Below are positions 25,273 to 34,293 of a stretch of 64,000 bases of DNA, one piece after another. A program made the position numbers and the translations under genes. The notes beneath the pieces are model-generated. The model was not told the DNA's origin and did no database searches. It was given only the letters and a program-made list of their open reading frames with translations. The stretch comes from an uncultured Candidatus Melainabacteria bacterium (GTDB taxonomy: Bacteria > Cyanobacteriota > Vampirovibrionia > Gastranaerophilales > Gastranaerophilaceae): contig CAKUTX010000004.1 in the NCBI GenBank assembly GCA_934692485.1, positions 1 through 64,000 on the forward strand, given 5' to 3'. Numbering within the stretch: position 1 is the first letter of the stretch; each line of letters starts with the position of its first letter.

Positions 25273-26550
25273 ATGGTAGTCGCAAATATAATTTCAGCTA
25301 TTGGTAATAATAGCAGTGTATACCCCTTAATAGTTCGTGACTGTGGGATTGAAGTTCCGACAAAAATAGCCCTTACTTATAATCAGAACAAAAATGAATC
25401 AAAAGAGATTGCGTATCTTGCAGCCAGAGAACGATTTCTAGATGAATATTCTACATCTGCTGTATGGATAGGTGGAATTCCTTTTGTTGGTTGGCTGTGC
25501 GATAAATTTATTAAAGCAAAAGGTTTAAACCCGAATATAAATTTAAAACTTTTTAAAGAAGAAGAAGGTATTCAGGGCATCGATTATAATATCAAAAAAT
25601 TTGCAAAAAAAGCGCCTGAAGCAGTTAATGATTTGATTAAAGCAAAAGAAAATAAAAAGTTATATGAAAAACTTCTTGCCGGAAAATTTATTGCATCTAC
25701 GACAATACCAATTTTGGTTATGGGATTTATTTTACCAAAGTTAATTTTTGCATCTTCCGCAAAAAAAATAAACGAAATAAGAAATAAAGAAATCAAAAAC
25801 AAATCCAATCAAATAAATTTTACGCAAAAAGACAGATTTTATAAGAAAAATGATGCAAATATCTCTTTTAACGGAAGCGCTTGGATTTCCAAAGTTGCGA
25901 ACTTTTCCGCTCAGGATAAGATGGCCGTTACAGACGGAGGATATTCTATCGGGAGAGTGTCTACTGCTAGAAACAAAAATGAATCTTACGATTTAGGATT
26001 TAAAATGACTGGCATGATGTTTTTAAACTTTGTTGCGCCGAAATGGATTGAAAAAGGTTTAAACAAAATAACAGGTGTTGAACTTGACCCGATTATTTTG
26101 TCAGACAAAGACTTTATACAAGGAATTAAAGATAATTCTATAAAGCTTCCTAAAACAGACAGCGCACGAGATTTATTGGATTTTGTCGATGATATAACAA
26201 ACCAAGATACTTTGTTTGTTAAATATGCAAAAAAATTAAATAAAATAAAAATGTTGGAGAATAATATTAGAGATCCAAGAGAATACGTAAATATCAAAAA
26301 CCTCGCTAAATTCAGAAATGATATTGAAGATTTTATGAAAAAATCAGGGAAATCCGATAATTTTACTCGCTTTACTAGAAATGCAAAAATTGCAAAATCG
26401 GCAAACATCTTGACAAATGTAGCATTGAGTAGCTTCTTATTAGCGTACGCTTTACCAAAAGCTCAATTTGCATTTAGAAAATTAATAACAGGCTCTGACT
26501 TGGAACCTGGACTTGCTCCAGCAGAAAAATTAATTGACCAAAATGCTTAG
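25273..26550 (+). CDS. Unknown membrane-associated protein with ISFNG motif
   Basis: The 425-residue product is not recognised. Hydrophobic segments stand at about 60-75, 140-160 and 395-410, so it is probably anchored in the inner membrane. The middle contains ANISFNGSAW, and the remainder is Lys/Asn-rich. It has a GGAG ribosome binding site and follows an intergenic region of 230 bases that looks like a structured leader, so its expression is probably regulated after transcription starts. A lineage-specific family is likely. It converges with the GH38 gene. Confidence 0.6.
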   Translation: MVVANIISAIGNNSSVYPLIVRDCGIEVPTKIALTYNQNKNESKEIAYLAARERFLDEYSTSAVWIGGIPFVGWLCDKFIKAKGLNPNINLKLFKEEEGIQGIDYNIKKFAKKAPEAVNDLIKAKENKKLYEKLLAGKFIASTTIPILVMGFILPKLIFASSAKKINEIRNKEIKNKSNQINFTQKDRFYKKNDANISFNGSAWISKVANFSAQDKMAVTDGGYSIGRVSTARNKNESYDLGFKMTGMMFLNFVAPKWIEKGLNKITGVELDPIILSDKDFIQGIKDNSIKLPKTDSARDLLDFVDDITNQDTLFVKYAKKLNKIKMLENNIRDPREYVNIKNLAKFRNDIEDFMKKSGKSDNFTRFTRNAKIAKSANILTNVALSSFLLAYALPKAQFAFRKLITGSDLEPGLAPAEKLIDQNA

Positions 26551-26574
26551 AAAAATTTTATTTTCCTGAAATAA

Positions 26575-28503
26575 TTACATCAATATCTGAGGGAAAACAG
26601 AATTCAAATACTCTTGGTATTCTTCAGGCTTGAAAAATGCGACAGAAAACTCTGCACAATTATATCCTACCTGTTGAGCATCCGGCACTTCAATCGGAGG
26701 ACCTGCAGGAGTAGAACGACTAGGATTATTAGGGTTTGAAATCATGCCTGTACTTCTAAGCAACGTTACAAGCAAAGATTTTTCTTTAACCTCGTATTCT
26801 GTTAAACCATACGTAATTACACCAAAATCTTGTGTTCCGACATATCTTTGCATTGGTGCAAAATTCGTTTTAACTTCAATTCCTTTTGATTTTGGAAGAT
26901 GCTTGCGTATATCATAATAAGGGTCAAATTCTCTTCTTATTATGGAATTCATATCCTCAGAAAAAGTTTCTGTCACCAAATTTTTAAATGTAAATTTTAC
27001 TTGCCACAAATGATTTTTAAGCTTGTTGTTCCATTCAATTTTGAAATTTATTAATTTCCCATATTCAATTTTAATATCAAAAAAACTTGTTTTAATTATA
27101 TTGTTTTTAAAGGAATACACATCGGCAGTTTCTCCAGTATCGTCTTTAACAGCTCCAAAATTATAAGTATCACCGTCATCTTTATACCTCACAAAGTCTA
27201 CCTGAACTCTGTTTTCGGAGTTTGAAATAAATATTTTACCATTTTTTACTTCCAATTTTAAATCAGATTTTACTGCCGGAGAATACTTTAAAGTATAAAT
27301 ATCTGTAAAATCTTCAGTAATAGGTATCTTTTGAGTATCATATAAAATAGAATTTTCAACACCAAAATGCTTTGACACAACTTTGTATTCTGGAATTAAC
27401 TCTTTACTTTGCATTACAGGAGTCTTAAAGCCATACCTAAATCGCAATTCCTCAACAATTGTATTTGCAATTTGAATGATTTTTTCATAACGAATAATAT
27501 TTTCTCTGTGCACTAAATCTGTAGAACAACCGCAAATACCGTCATGTGCTTGGTTTTTTAACAACAATTTATACGCATATTCTATAATCGAATTATATTC
27601 AGAACCATATTTTTGTTGAAGTTTGTCAGCTTGTTCAAGCATATACGTACATTTTATATTATATCTTTTAAGCTTTGTTCTGGCAGAATAGGCCCCTTGT
27701 AATATAAATGTTTTGCTATTATCCCTAAGCTCTGAGTTCCATTCAAACTGGGAAAAATTATTTTTTACAAGCTCAAAATATTCAAAAGGGTTAGATAACT
27801 TTATCTCATAATCTTTAAGTAGCTCATTTACCTTATTAATTTGGTCTTGAATATCTAATTCAACCCCAAGATGATCGGCCCCAATAGGTAATAATAAATA
27901 ATCACCTGATTTTTCAGCAATTTTATCAAGATTTTCTTTCAACCAATCAGCCTTTTGTTCAATAGTCATTGGAGCTGAAAAAATATCCATAAAATATCCG
28001 CGAATTAAGTTCACAGTATCTACTCCGTTAAACTTAAATTCCGAAGGGAAATCACCACAACCGCGCCAAACTACACATTTATCAATCCCAAACTTTTTGA
28101 ATATTTTAGGTATATTTTGGCTATGCCCAAATGTATCTGCAAGATAGCCGATAAAGTCCGTACATCCGAAAGATTTTGAGATTTTTGTTCCAATTTCAAG
28201 ATTTTTTTCAAATGCAGACTTGTCAGTTAAAAATTCATCAACAAGCGTATAACAAGGACCGATAAAAAGTTTTTTTTCTTTTATAAATTGACGGACTTGT
28301 TCTTCTTTTTCCGGTCTTATTTCAAGATAATCCAGCAAAGCACTAACTTGACCATCAAAGTAAAACGATGGAATTTTATTTTCTTCCAACATGTTTAAGA
28401 CATTGTCAAAAACCCTTAACAATCTGAGTCTGAAAACTTCAAATTCTCTATACCATTCTCTATCCCAATGAGTGTGCAAGTACGCAATAACTGTCTTTTT
28501 CAT
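26575..28503 (-). CDS. GH38 family alpha-mannosidase
   Basis: A retaining mannosidase of glycoside hydrolase family 38. The zinc and active-site residues are visible: H10/H12/D14 in LHTHWDREW, the probable nucleophile D123 in YLADTFGHSQN, and the later NQAHDGICGCS motif. No signal peptide is present, so it acts in the cytoplasm on imported or internal mannosides. At 642 residues it is shorter than typical bacterial GH38 enzymes (about 850-1000), mainly through a reduced C-terminal beta region. There is no Shine-Dalgarno site; AATAAT ends six bases before the ATG, which predicts a leaderless mRNA. Confidence 0.85.
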   Translation of the reverse strand: MKKTVIAYLHTHWDREWYREFEVFRLRLLRVFDNVLNMLEENKIPSFYFDGQVSALLDYLEIRPEKEEQVRQFIKEKKLFIGPCYTLVDEFLTDKSAFEKNLEIGTKISKSFGCTDFIGYLADTFGHSQNIPKIFKKFGIDKCVVWRGCGDFPSEFKFNGVDTVNLIRGYFMDIFSAPMTIEQKADWLKENLDKIAEKSGDYLLLPIGADHLGVELDIQDQINKVNELLKDYEIKLSNPFEYFELVKNNFSQFEWNSELRDNSKTFILQGAYSARTKLKRYNIKCTYMLEQADKLQQKYGSEYNSIIEYAYKLLLKNQAHDGICGCSTDLVHRENIIRYEKIIQIANTIVEELRFRYGFKTPVMQSKELIPEYKVVSKHFGVENSILYDTQKIPITEDFTDIYTLKYSPAVKSDLKLEVKNGKIFISNSENRVQVDFVRYKDDGDTYNFGAVKDDTGETADVYSFKNNIIKTSFFDIKIEYGKLINFKIEWNNKLKNHLWQVKFTFKNLVTETFSEDMNSIIRREFDPYYDIRKHLPKSKGIEVKTNFAPMQRYVGTQDFGVITYGLTEYEVKEKSLLVTLLRSTGMISNPNNPSRSTPAGPPIEVPDAQQVGYNCAEFSVAFFKPEEYQEYLNSVFPQILM

Positions 28504-28509
28504 GTCTTA

Positions 28510-28539
28510 ATTATTAACATACTTTTAGCAAATATGCAA
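28510..28539 (-). promoter_or_regulatory. Promoter for a predicted leaderless GH38 mRNA
   Basis: On the minus strand: TTGCAT (28534-28539), 18 bases, AATAAT (28510-28515), six bases, ATG. Confidence 0.4.
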
Positions 28540-28575
28540 AAGATTAAATAATATAAACAAAATATTGTTCTTGCA

Positions 28576-28603
28576 ACAAAAAGACGGTAAAAATATTACC
28601 GCC
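28576..28603 (-). terminator. Intrinsic terminator after the 44-residue gene
   Basis: On the minus strand GGCGGTAA and TTACCGTC pair around a 5-base loop and are followed by TTTTT. It lies about 37 bases beyond the stop of the small gene. Confidence 0.7.
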
Positions 28604-28639
28604 TTTACATATCCTTAATCATCAACCATGCACCTGTTG

Positions 28640-28774
28640 TTATTTTGCAACAAGGTCCTCAGTTTCTTCAATCTTTTTCATTACGTCATCAATCTGCTCT
28701 TTACAATATTCAAGAAACAGACCTAATTCTTCTTTAAAGCTGTACACTCCTGGCCATGCGATGTATCCGTACAT
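28640..28774 (-). CDS. Small protein of 44 residues, unknown
   Basis: This short gene fills what otherwise looks like a 350-base gap. It starts MYGYIAWPGVYSFKEEL and continues as an acidic helix (LFLEYCKEQIDDVMKKIEE). The ribosome binding site AAGGAGA is excellent and an intrinsic terminator follows, so it is probably a real gene. It lies 76 bases downstream of the receiver gene on the same strand and may be co-transcribed with it. I do not recognise it. Confidence 0.6.
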   Translation of the reverse strand: MYGYIAWPGVYSFKEELGLFLEYCKEQIDDVMKKIEETEDLVAK

Positions 28775-28850
28775 TTTTGTTATCTCCTTTTTTGAACTAA
28801 CCTGTCAACAATATATGTATCGGCCATTTTTAGTAGAAACTTTAATTTTT

Positions 28851-29240
28851 TCATTCATTTATTAATAATTCTTTACAATACGAATTAATGTCGTTGCATT
28901 TGTATTTAGGAATAAAAGAAACGGCATTATTTTGTGCTATCTGCTTAATATTTTCAGCAGCAGAAATAATAATAATTTTAGTATTTTTGTATTCATTAAA
29001 GAATTTTATTTGTTTAATAAACCATTCTCCGGCATAAAGAGGCAAAAAATCGGGTTCCATCTGCATATCCGTCAAAATAAAATCATACGGCTCATCAATA
29101 GATGCAGTAAGTCTTTCAACTCCTTCCTTTGCGCAATAAGCTGTATCTATTTCTACATTTTGCTTAAATATATGTTCTACAACTGATTTATGATGAAGAA
29201 CCCATCTTGAAGAATCATCAACTATTAAAAATCTTTTCAT
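28851..29240 (-). CDS. Single-domain receiver protein
   Basis: A CheY-like receiver of 129 residues without an output domain. It starts MKRFLIVDDS with the acidic pair. The phosphoacceptor is in ILTDMQMEPD and a lysine in IPKYK. An upstream in-frame start would add 19 atypical residues; the ATG at 29240 is the normal family start. TATAAT lies nine bases before this ATG, so its leader is very short. Its kinase is not adjacent; four histidine kinases occur elsewhere in the window if the diverged ones are counted. Confidence 0.8.
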   Translation of the reverse strand: MKRFLIVDDSSRWVLHHKSVVEHIFKQNVEIDTAYCAKEGVERLTASIDEPYDFILTDMQMEPDFLPLYAGEWFIKQIKFFNEYKNTKIIIISAAENIKQIAQNNAVSFIPKYKCNDINSYCKELLINE

Positions 29241-29346
29241 GCAATTTATATTATATAAAACATTTTTATTGCGCAATAAAATTACCACAATGGTCAATGT
29301 ATATTTTAATTTTGTTTTTTATTCTTTATTTGTGAGGTTTTACGAT

Positions 29347-30144
29347 ATGAAAAAATTTTTATTGTTATCAGGAGCTTTAATTCTTTTTGCAGAAATGGCA
29401 AATGCAGGGATTTTATCAAATTTTGTAAGTGGAAATTATACTAATAACGGGTACTACTACCCTTCAAGATACGTAAGTAACGGATACTATCCGACACCAA
29501 GACCTTATTACGGCAGCAGAAGTTACTTTCCGAGCAGTCAATACAACAGGCATAGATATTACAATCAAATAGATAATGACAGATATTACTACCCTCCAGA
29601 AAATTACTATAGACCTCCAGTTATATATAGAACAAGAGTAAATAGAAAAAGTCAAAGTATTAATCTTGAAAAACTGGTAGCAAATCAATTTTCAGGTATC
29701 GAAAAAATCGAAAAACAAATAATGTTACAGACTTATGAATACGATTCTGCCAAAAATCGAATAGAAAGGCTTGAACAAAGATTATTTGGAGCTTCTCAAG
29801 AAGGAGATTTGTTTGAGAGATTTGAAACCATAAAATTAGCAGCAAAAAACTACAAACCGTACGGCACAAATCAATATTCAGCAAATGAAAATTATAGACC
29901 ACCTATTTTTTCAGGCGGCTCAGGTGCTGGCTGGAGAAATACTCTTTGGGGAAATTTCAAAAACCAATTTATTGGCATGCCAACAGGAATTACTCCTGCT
30001 ATGGATCCTGCATATATGGATTACTTTGAAGCAGAAAGAGCAATGGCAGGTAACGGGCAAGAAGTTGATTACCGCTCAAACAGAGAATATTATCATTCAA
30101 ACACTAATAGAGCCACGGGAACAGGTGTGACTATTTTAGATTGA
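29347..30144 (+). CDS. Exported Tyr-rich protein
   Basis: The 265-residue product has a clear signal peptide (MKKFLLLSGALILFAEMANA). Residues 25-110 are extraordinarily rich in Tyr, Pro, Arg and Ser (GYYYPSRY, YYPTPRPYYGSR, RYYYPPENYY). The middle (about 115-170) holds helical repeats of the form IERLEQRLFG, a pattern I know from exported proteins of this lineage. Low-complexity tyrosine tracts suggest a cell-surface or cross-linked matrix component, but this is inference. It has a GAGG ribosome binding site and lies just upstream of flagellar genes. Confidence 0.65.
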   Translation: MKKFLLLSGALILFAEMANAGILSNFVSGNYTNNGYYYPSRYVSNGYYPTPRPYYGSRSYFPSSQYNRHRYYNQIDNDRYYYPPENYYRPPVIYRTRVNRKSQSINLEKLVANQFSGIEKIEKQIMLQTYEYDSAKNRIERLEQRLFGASQEGDLFERFETIKLAAKNYKPYGTNQYSANENYRPPIFSGGSGAGWRNTLWGNFKNQFIGMPTGITPAMDPAYMDYFEAERAMAGNGQEVDYRSNREYYHSNTNRATGTGVTILD

Positions 30145-30232
30145 CTTTGTGGAAAAAATAATTAAATCATACATATAGATGTTTATAACTCTTTTAATAT
30201 AAGTAATAATATCTTTGAAAGAGTGGTGTAAC

Positions 30233-30721
30233 ATGCCTTTTCGCTACAGACTACAAAAAGTTCTGGATTTCAGAATTCGTAAAAAAGAAGAACAATTGGC
30301 AGTTGTTCAAAAGGCTCAACAAGCAGTTTACGAAGCAGAAGAAAACATCCGAAAAAACGAACAAGAAATTTTGACAACTAAACAAAATATGCGCTTAGCA
30401 GATCCTATGATGTATGAAACATATGACAACTACTTAATTCATCTTTGGGAGATGGCAGAAAAGTTGGAAGCTATTAGGATTGAACTTCAAAAAAAACTTG
30501 ATGAAGAAAAAGCTAAACTTGTAAAACTTGAGCAAGGTGTTAAAGTTCTTGAAAAGCACAAAGAAAAAAACAGAGAAGCTTTTATCGCAGAAGAAAAAGC
30601 AGCAGAATTAAAACAATATTCCGAACTGGGCGTAACGAGATATTTTCGTCAAAGTCAAGAAAAGGCAGAAGAAGAAGCCGCTATATTAAAACAGTTAGAA
30701 GAAATAGATGGAGGTAGTTAA
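30233..30721 (+). CDS. fliJ: Flagellar export chaperone/ATPase-stalk protein FliJ
   Basis: FliJ helps the flagellar type III export ATPase. This 162-residue protein is nearly all charged coiled coil, and it begins MPFRYRLQKVLDFRIRKKEEQ, the FliJ N-terminal signature. ATG 30233 is preferred over the TTG six codons upstream. It starts a fliJ, fliK-like, hook-protein cluster with gaps of 5 and -1 bases, which supports the assignment. Confidence 0.85.
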   Translation: MPFRYRLQKVLDFRIRKKEEQLAVVQKAQQAVYEAEENIRKNEQEILTTKQNMRLADPMMYETYDNYLIHLWEMAEKLEAIRIELQKKLDEEKAKLVKLEQGVKVLEKHKEKNREAFIAEEKAAELKQYSELGVTRYFRQSQEKAEEEAAILKQLEEIDGGS

Positions 30722-30726
30722 AAAAA

Positions 30727-31560
30727 ATGAATGTAAGTTCAACTTCAACAACAAGCACAGCAAGTGCCGCAAGTGTAAGTTCAACTCAATCTCAGTCAAA
30801 AACATCGAGCAGTTCAAAAACTGACAAGTCTTTTGATGATGAAATGAAAACTGCCTCACATACAGAAGAAACAAAAGATTCTGCAAAAGATGATAAAAAA
30901 GTTAATTCTGATAAAAAATCATCCGAAAAAGATACAACTAAAGAAGCAAATAAAATTGCAAATGAATTAAAAGAACCAGATGATATTGTGCCGAATGACG
31001 TTTATTCAGGTGGAATTAACTTTACAGATTTCAAATATCATAATGAAAGCCAATCCCTTTTATCACAAAATATTCAAGATTTGATAAATACTAAGGATTT
31101 AATGACTACTGTTAATTCAGCCTCCACATTTGATTATGACGTTATAAAAATGTCTGATGCCGATGCAACATTTTTCGCCAACTTGGTTCAAAACACCGAT
31201 ATGTCTATGAAAAGTATAGCATCCCAAATTAATAGTCAAATGCTAGAAGGTTCACAAAATGTTCAGCAAAGTGTTCAAGTTTCATCAGTATTAATGGATA
31301 AATTGGCAGAATCTTTGAAAACAAATCAGCCTTTTAGAATTGATTTTGACAAAGATGTTTCAGTTATTTTAAAAGTGAACAAAGATGGAAGTCTTGCCGC
31401 GAACTTTATTCCAGGAGATAAAGCAGTTGAACAATATTTGAGAAATAATATTTCATTTTTGAAACAGCGATTTGATGAACAGGATTTACCGTATTCTCAA
31501 CTAAGTTACAGTAATTCTCGACAACAGCAACAAAGACGCCAAAATAAGGAGAAACAATAA
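30727..31560 (+). CDS. fliK: FliK-like hook-length control protein
   Basis: The 277-residue protein has a Ser/Thr/Lys-rich disordered half (1-85), like the ruler region of FliK. Its C-terminal domain (about 195-255) reads RIDFDKDVSVILKVNKDGSL...NFIPGDKAVEQYLRNNISFLKQRF, the fold pattern of the FliK C-terminal switch domain. A Gln/Arg-rich tail follows. It sits between fliJ and a hook/rod gene. The assignment rests on pattern and context, not strong motifs; FliK is often too diverged to find by similarity. Confidence 0.6.
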   Translation: MNVSSTSTTSTASAASVSSTQSQSKTSSSSKTDKSFDDEMKTASHTEETKDSAKDDKKVNSDKKSSEKDTTKEANKIANELKEPDDIVPNDVYSGGINFTDFKYHNESQSLLSQNIQDLINTKDLMTTVNSASTFDYDVIKMSDADATFFANLVQNTDMSMKSIASQINSQMLEGSQNVQQSVQVSSVLMDKLAESLKTNQPFRIDFDKDVSVILKVNKDGSLAANFIPGDKAVEQYLRNNISFLKQRFDEQDLPYSQLSYSNSRQQQQRRQNKEKQ

Positions 31561-32396
31561 TGAATGATTCATTTGTTACAGCACTAAATACGCAAAAATC
31601 AACGACAAACTGGATGGATGTTATTGCACATAACATGACAAACGTATATACCCCAGGGTTTAAAGAACAACAAGTAAACTTTAAAACCTTTTTGGGAGGT
31701 GCAATCTCTGATGATTACAATAAAAAAATGGATCAGGGAAAATCTACTCCAGGTACTTCAAAAGAAAATTTATTTTTAGAAGGCAAAGGCTTTTTCCTAG
31801 TAAAAAATTCTGAAGGCAAAAGCATTTATACAAGATTAGGTGAATTTACTTTTGATAAAGAAGGTGTTTATCGTGATAGAAGCGGAAATACAGTCCAAGG
31901 CTATATTTTAAATGATAAGGGCGAAATCATGCAAGGAACAAAATCCATAACTTCTGACCTTTATCAAGAAACTGCCATGAAAGGTGGAGCTTTAGATATT
32001 CCTACAACAAATATTAAAATGTGGATTGATCCGGCTAATGGTAAATATCTTGGAAAATATGACGATTATGAGATTAAGAACGACGGAACAATTTATGGTA
32101 AAGCTGATAACGGAAAACGTTCCGTTCCATTATATAGAATAACAACCCGAAACTTTAATAATGCTGCTGCATTATATGAATTTAAAGACGGTCAATTTTT
32201 AGAAACCGCAGAATCAGGGAAACCTGTTATCGGAGTTGGAGAAATTCGCTCCGGTTTATTAGAAATGTCAAATGCGGATTTTAAAGCAAATATTTCATAC
32301 TACCAAATGGCTAAACTCCAAATGGAAGTATCAAATAAGCTTATATCAACTCAAAAAGAATTATTACAAGAAGCTTTGAGATTGGTAGGAAGTTAA
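31560..32396 (+). CDS. Flagellar hook/rod protein (FlgE/FlgG family)
   Basis: The 278-residue protein has the flagellar axial N-terminus (NTQKSTTNWMDVIAHNMTNVYTPGFKEQ), the central LFLEGKGFFLVKN...YTRLGEFTFDKEGVYRD motif and the C-terminal SGLLEMSNADFKANISYYQMAKLQMEVSNKLI helix. Its length is closer to FlgF/FlgG than to hook proteins, so a rod or short hook protein is likely. The start overlaps the preceding stop (TAATG). A strong terminator follows. Confidence 0.85.
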   Translation: MNDSFVTALNTQKSTTNWMDVIAHNMTNVYTPGFKEQQVNFKTFLGGAISDDYNKKMDQGKSTPGTSKENLFLEGKGFFLVKNSEGKSIYTRLGEFTFDKEGVYRDRSGNTVQGYILNDKGEIMQGTKSITSDLYQETAMKGGALDIPTTNIKMWIDPANGKYLGKYDDYEIKNDGTIYGKADNGKRSVPLYRITTRNFNNAAALYEFKDGQFLETAESGKPVIGVGEIRSGLLEMSNADFKANISYYQMAKLQMEVSNKLISTQKELLQEALRLVGS

Positions 32397-32420
32397 ATTT
32401 TAGCATAGCTCAAACTCCAT

Positions 32421-32457
32421 AATACCAAAGAGCGCATTTACTCTTTGGTATTTTTTT
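32421..32457 (+). terminator. Intrinsic terminator of the flagellar cluster
   Basis: A perfect 12-bp stem AATACCAAAGAG/CTCTTTGGTATT with an 8-base loop, followed by five T. Confidence 0.9.
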
Positions 32458-32488
32458 ATGACTAGTAAAAGCATATAACTTTAATTTT

Positions 32489-33760
32489 TTACATCGGTAA
32501 TTTAATACAGAATTCTGTGCGAACTCCTTCTTCACTTTCCACTGTAATTTCTCCACCATGAGATTTTACTATTTGTTGAGAAAGATACAAACCTAAACCT
32601 GTACCGATTTTTCTGAATTTTTTCGCTGCTGAATAATATTTATTAAATATTAACTTTATTTCCTTTTGCGGTATACCTTGCCCGTAATCTATTACGGAAA
32701 TAGTTATATACCCTGGAATTTCACCCGTTTTAATGTCTATTTTGTCTTTTGTATTACTGTGAGATATTGCATTTGAAATGAGATTTTTAACTACTCGTTC
32801 TAACTGAAGCGGATCTGCAGTAACCTTAATATCTCTAGAAGGTATAAAGTTAATATTAATTCCTGAGTTGTTTGCTATTGGCTGCGTACTATTTACAATA
32901 TTTGTAAGGAATTTATTTAACATTATATTTTCTTTTAAAAGTTTTATCCCTGTTTCCTTAATTTTGTACGTTTCCAAAATAATTTGCACAAGCTCAACAA
33001 GCTCTTGGTTTGATTTTTTCATATTTAAAAGTGCAACTTCTTGTTTATCTGTAATATCTCCAAAAGTTCCGTTAAGAAGAAAATTAATAATATTTGATTC
33101 TGCAACTATCGGAACCTTAAGGTCATGTGTTAAAGTTGCAACAAAATCTTCTTTTAATGTTTCAATTTCTCTTTCGGTTGTTACATCCTTTATCAATATT
33201 ACGTAACGTTTTTTATCATCATCAAGAGAAAGTTTTATTGTATGCATTACAAAGTTATTTGTCGGAGAGTGTTTTATAAAAATATCTTTATTATGAGTTC
33301 TTTCTATTGGAGTATCGTCACTTATTTGAACATATTCAAATATGTTTTTCCCGATTATTTCTTGCCCTTTTGTCCCAAACCATTCACTTATTTGTGGAGT
33401 TGCTCGTAAGATATTATGTTTATCATTGATTATTAAAATTCCGTCAGAAAGAGAATTGATAACAGATTCCAAGAGCTTGTTTTGTCGCATAAGTTCATTT
33501 TGATATTCTACAATCATTTTTTCTCTGTCATTAAGAGTTTCAACCATCCTGTTTATACTGTCCGTGACGTTTTGGTATGTCGGATGATTTATTTCCTCAA
33601 TTTTTGTGGATAAGTTTCCGTAACGAACTGAATTAACAGTATTTGTCACCATGCCTAAGTAATCATTTATTTTTGACCAACGCTTGTTTGTTTGACGCGT
33701 AATTAAAAATAAAATAACAAATACAAATATAATACTTAAATTTAGCAAATACCAAAGCAT
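32489..33760 (-). CDS. Membrane-anchored PAS histidine kinase
   Basis: A 423-residue kinase with one N-terminal membrane segment (1-20), a HAMP-like linker (about 30-90) and a PAS domain (about 95-190, NSLSDGILIINDKHNILRATPQ). The HisKA domain has H212 in LTHDLKVPIVAES, a variant form of the H box, and the HATPase domain has NLISNAISHS, DYGQGI and GTGLGLYLSQ. The start has the site AGAGAGAGGG. It is divergent from the KdsC-like gene, and their -10 elements overlap in TATAATTATA at 33785-33794. Its regulator is not adjacent. Confidence 0.9.
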   Translation of the reverse strand: MLWYLLNLSIIFVFVILFLITRQTNKRWSKINDYLGMVTNTVNSVRYGNLSTKIEEINHPTYQNVTDSINRMVETLNDREKMIVEYQNELMRQNKLLESVINSLSDGILIINDKHNILRATPQISEWFGTKGQEIIGKNIFEYVQISDDTPIERTHNKDIFIKHSPTNNFVMHTIKLSLDDDKKRYVILIKDVTTEREIETLKEDFVATLTHDLKVPIVAESNIINFLLNGTFGDITDKQEVALLNMKKSNQELVELVQIILETYKIKETGIKLLKENIMLNKFLTNIVNSTQPIANNSGININFIPSRDIKVTADPLQLERVVKNLISNAISHSNTKDKIDIKTGEIPGYITISVIDYGQGIPQKEIKLIFNKYYSAAKKFRKIGTGLGLYLSQQIVKSHGGEITVESEEGVRTEFCIKLPM

Positions 33761-33784
33761 GTGTTTTACCCTCTCTCTTTATGG

Positions 33785-33794
33785 TATAATTATA
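33785..33794. promoter_or_regulatory. Overlapping divergent -10 elements
   Basis: The palindrome TATAATTATA supplies TATAAT on both strands, for the kinase (minus) and the KdsC-like gene (plus). The -35 elements are poor on both sides, so an activator or mutual exclusion is possible. Confidence 0.4.
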
Positions 33795-33816
33795 GCAGAT
33801 AAGGGAAGTTTTGTAT

Positions 33817-34293
33817 ATGTTAAAGTTACCAAAGACTATAAAAATGGTTATAACTGATTTTGACGGAGTTGTTACTGATAATTGTGTTTACATTGCAGAT
33901 GATTACAAAATGAGCAGACGACTTAATTTTAAAGATGTCATGGCCTTTTCTATATTAAGAAAAAATAACTATAAAATAGGTATAATTTCAGGCGAAGGGA
34001 ATGCCGCAATAGAAATTCTTGCAAAAAAATTTAAAATTGAAGAAGTACATCAAAATATTCGGATAAAAATTGATATATTAAAAAATATCATTGAAAAATA
34101 TAATTTAACAAAAGAAGAATTCATTTATATCGGAGATGACATAAATGATTTAGAATGTTTAAAGTTTGCTAAATACAAAATAACAGTTCCACACGCTGTT
34201 GAAACGGTAAAAAAAGTGGAAGATATTCAAGTTACAGAAAATGTTGCTGGTAATGGCGCTTTTAGAGAGGTAGTAGATTGTTTGGTTGGTTAA
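33817..34293 (+). CDS. KdsC-like HAD phosphatase
   Basis: A 158-residue HAD hydrolase without cap domain. Motif I is ITDFDGVVTDN, motif II IISGEG, and motif III/IV IGDDINDLECL. This form matches KdsC (Kdo-8-phosphate phosphatase) and related sugar-nonulosonate phosphatases. No other Kdo or sialic-acid gene is nearby, so the substrate is open. I choose ATG 33817, eight bases after AAGGGAAG, over TTG 33811. It overlaps the following TPR gene by 16 bases. Confidence 0.8.
   Translation: MLKLPKTIKMVITDFDGVVTDNCVYIADDYKMSRRLNFKDVMAFSILRKNNYKIGIISGEGNAAIEILAKKFKIEEVHQNIRIKIDILKNIIEKYNLTKEEFIYIGDDINDLECLKFAKYKITVPHAVETVKKVEDIQVTENVAGNGAFREVVDCLVG

Noticed and set aside
28774..28830. TTGACA upstream of the 44-residue gene as a promoter
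   Set aside because: The -10 at the proper distance would fall on the ribosome binding site, so it is probably chance.
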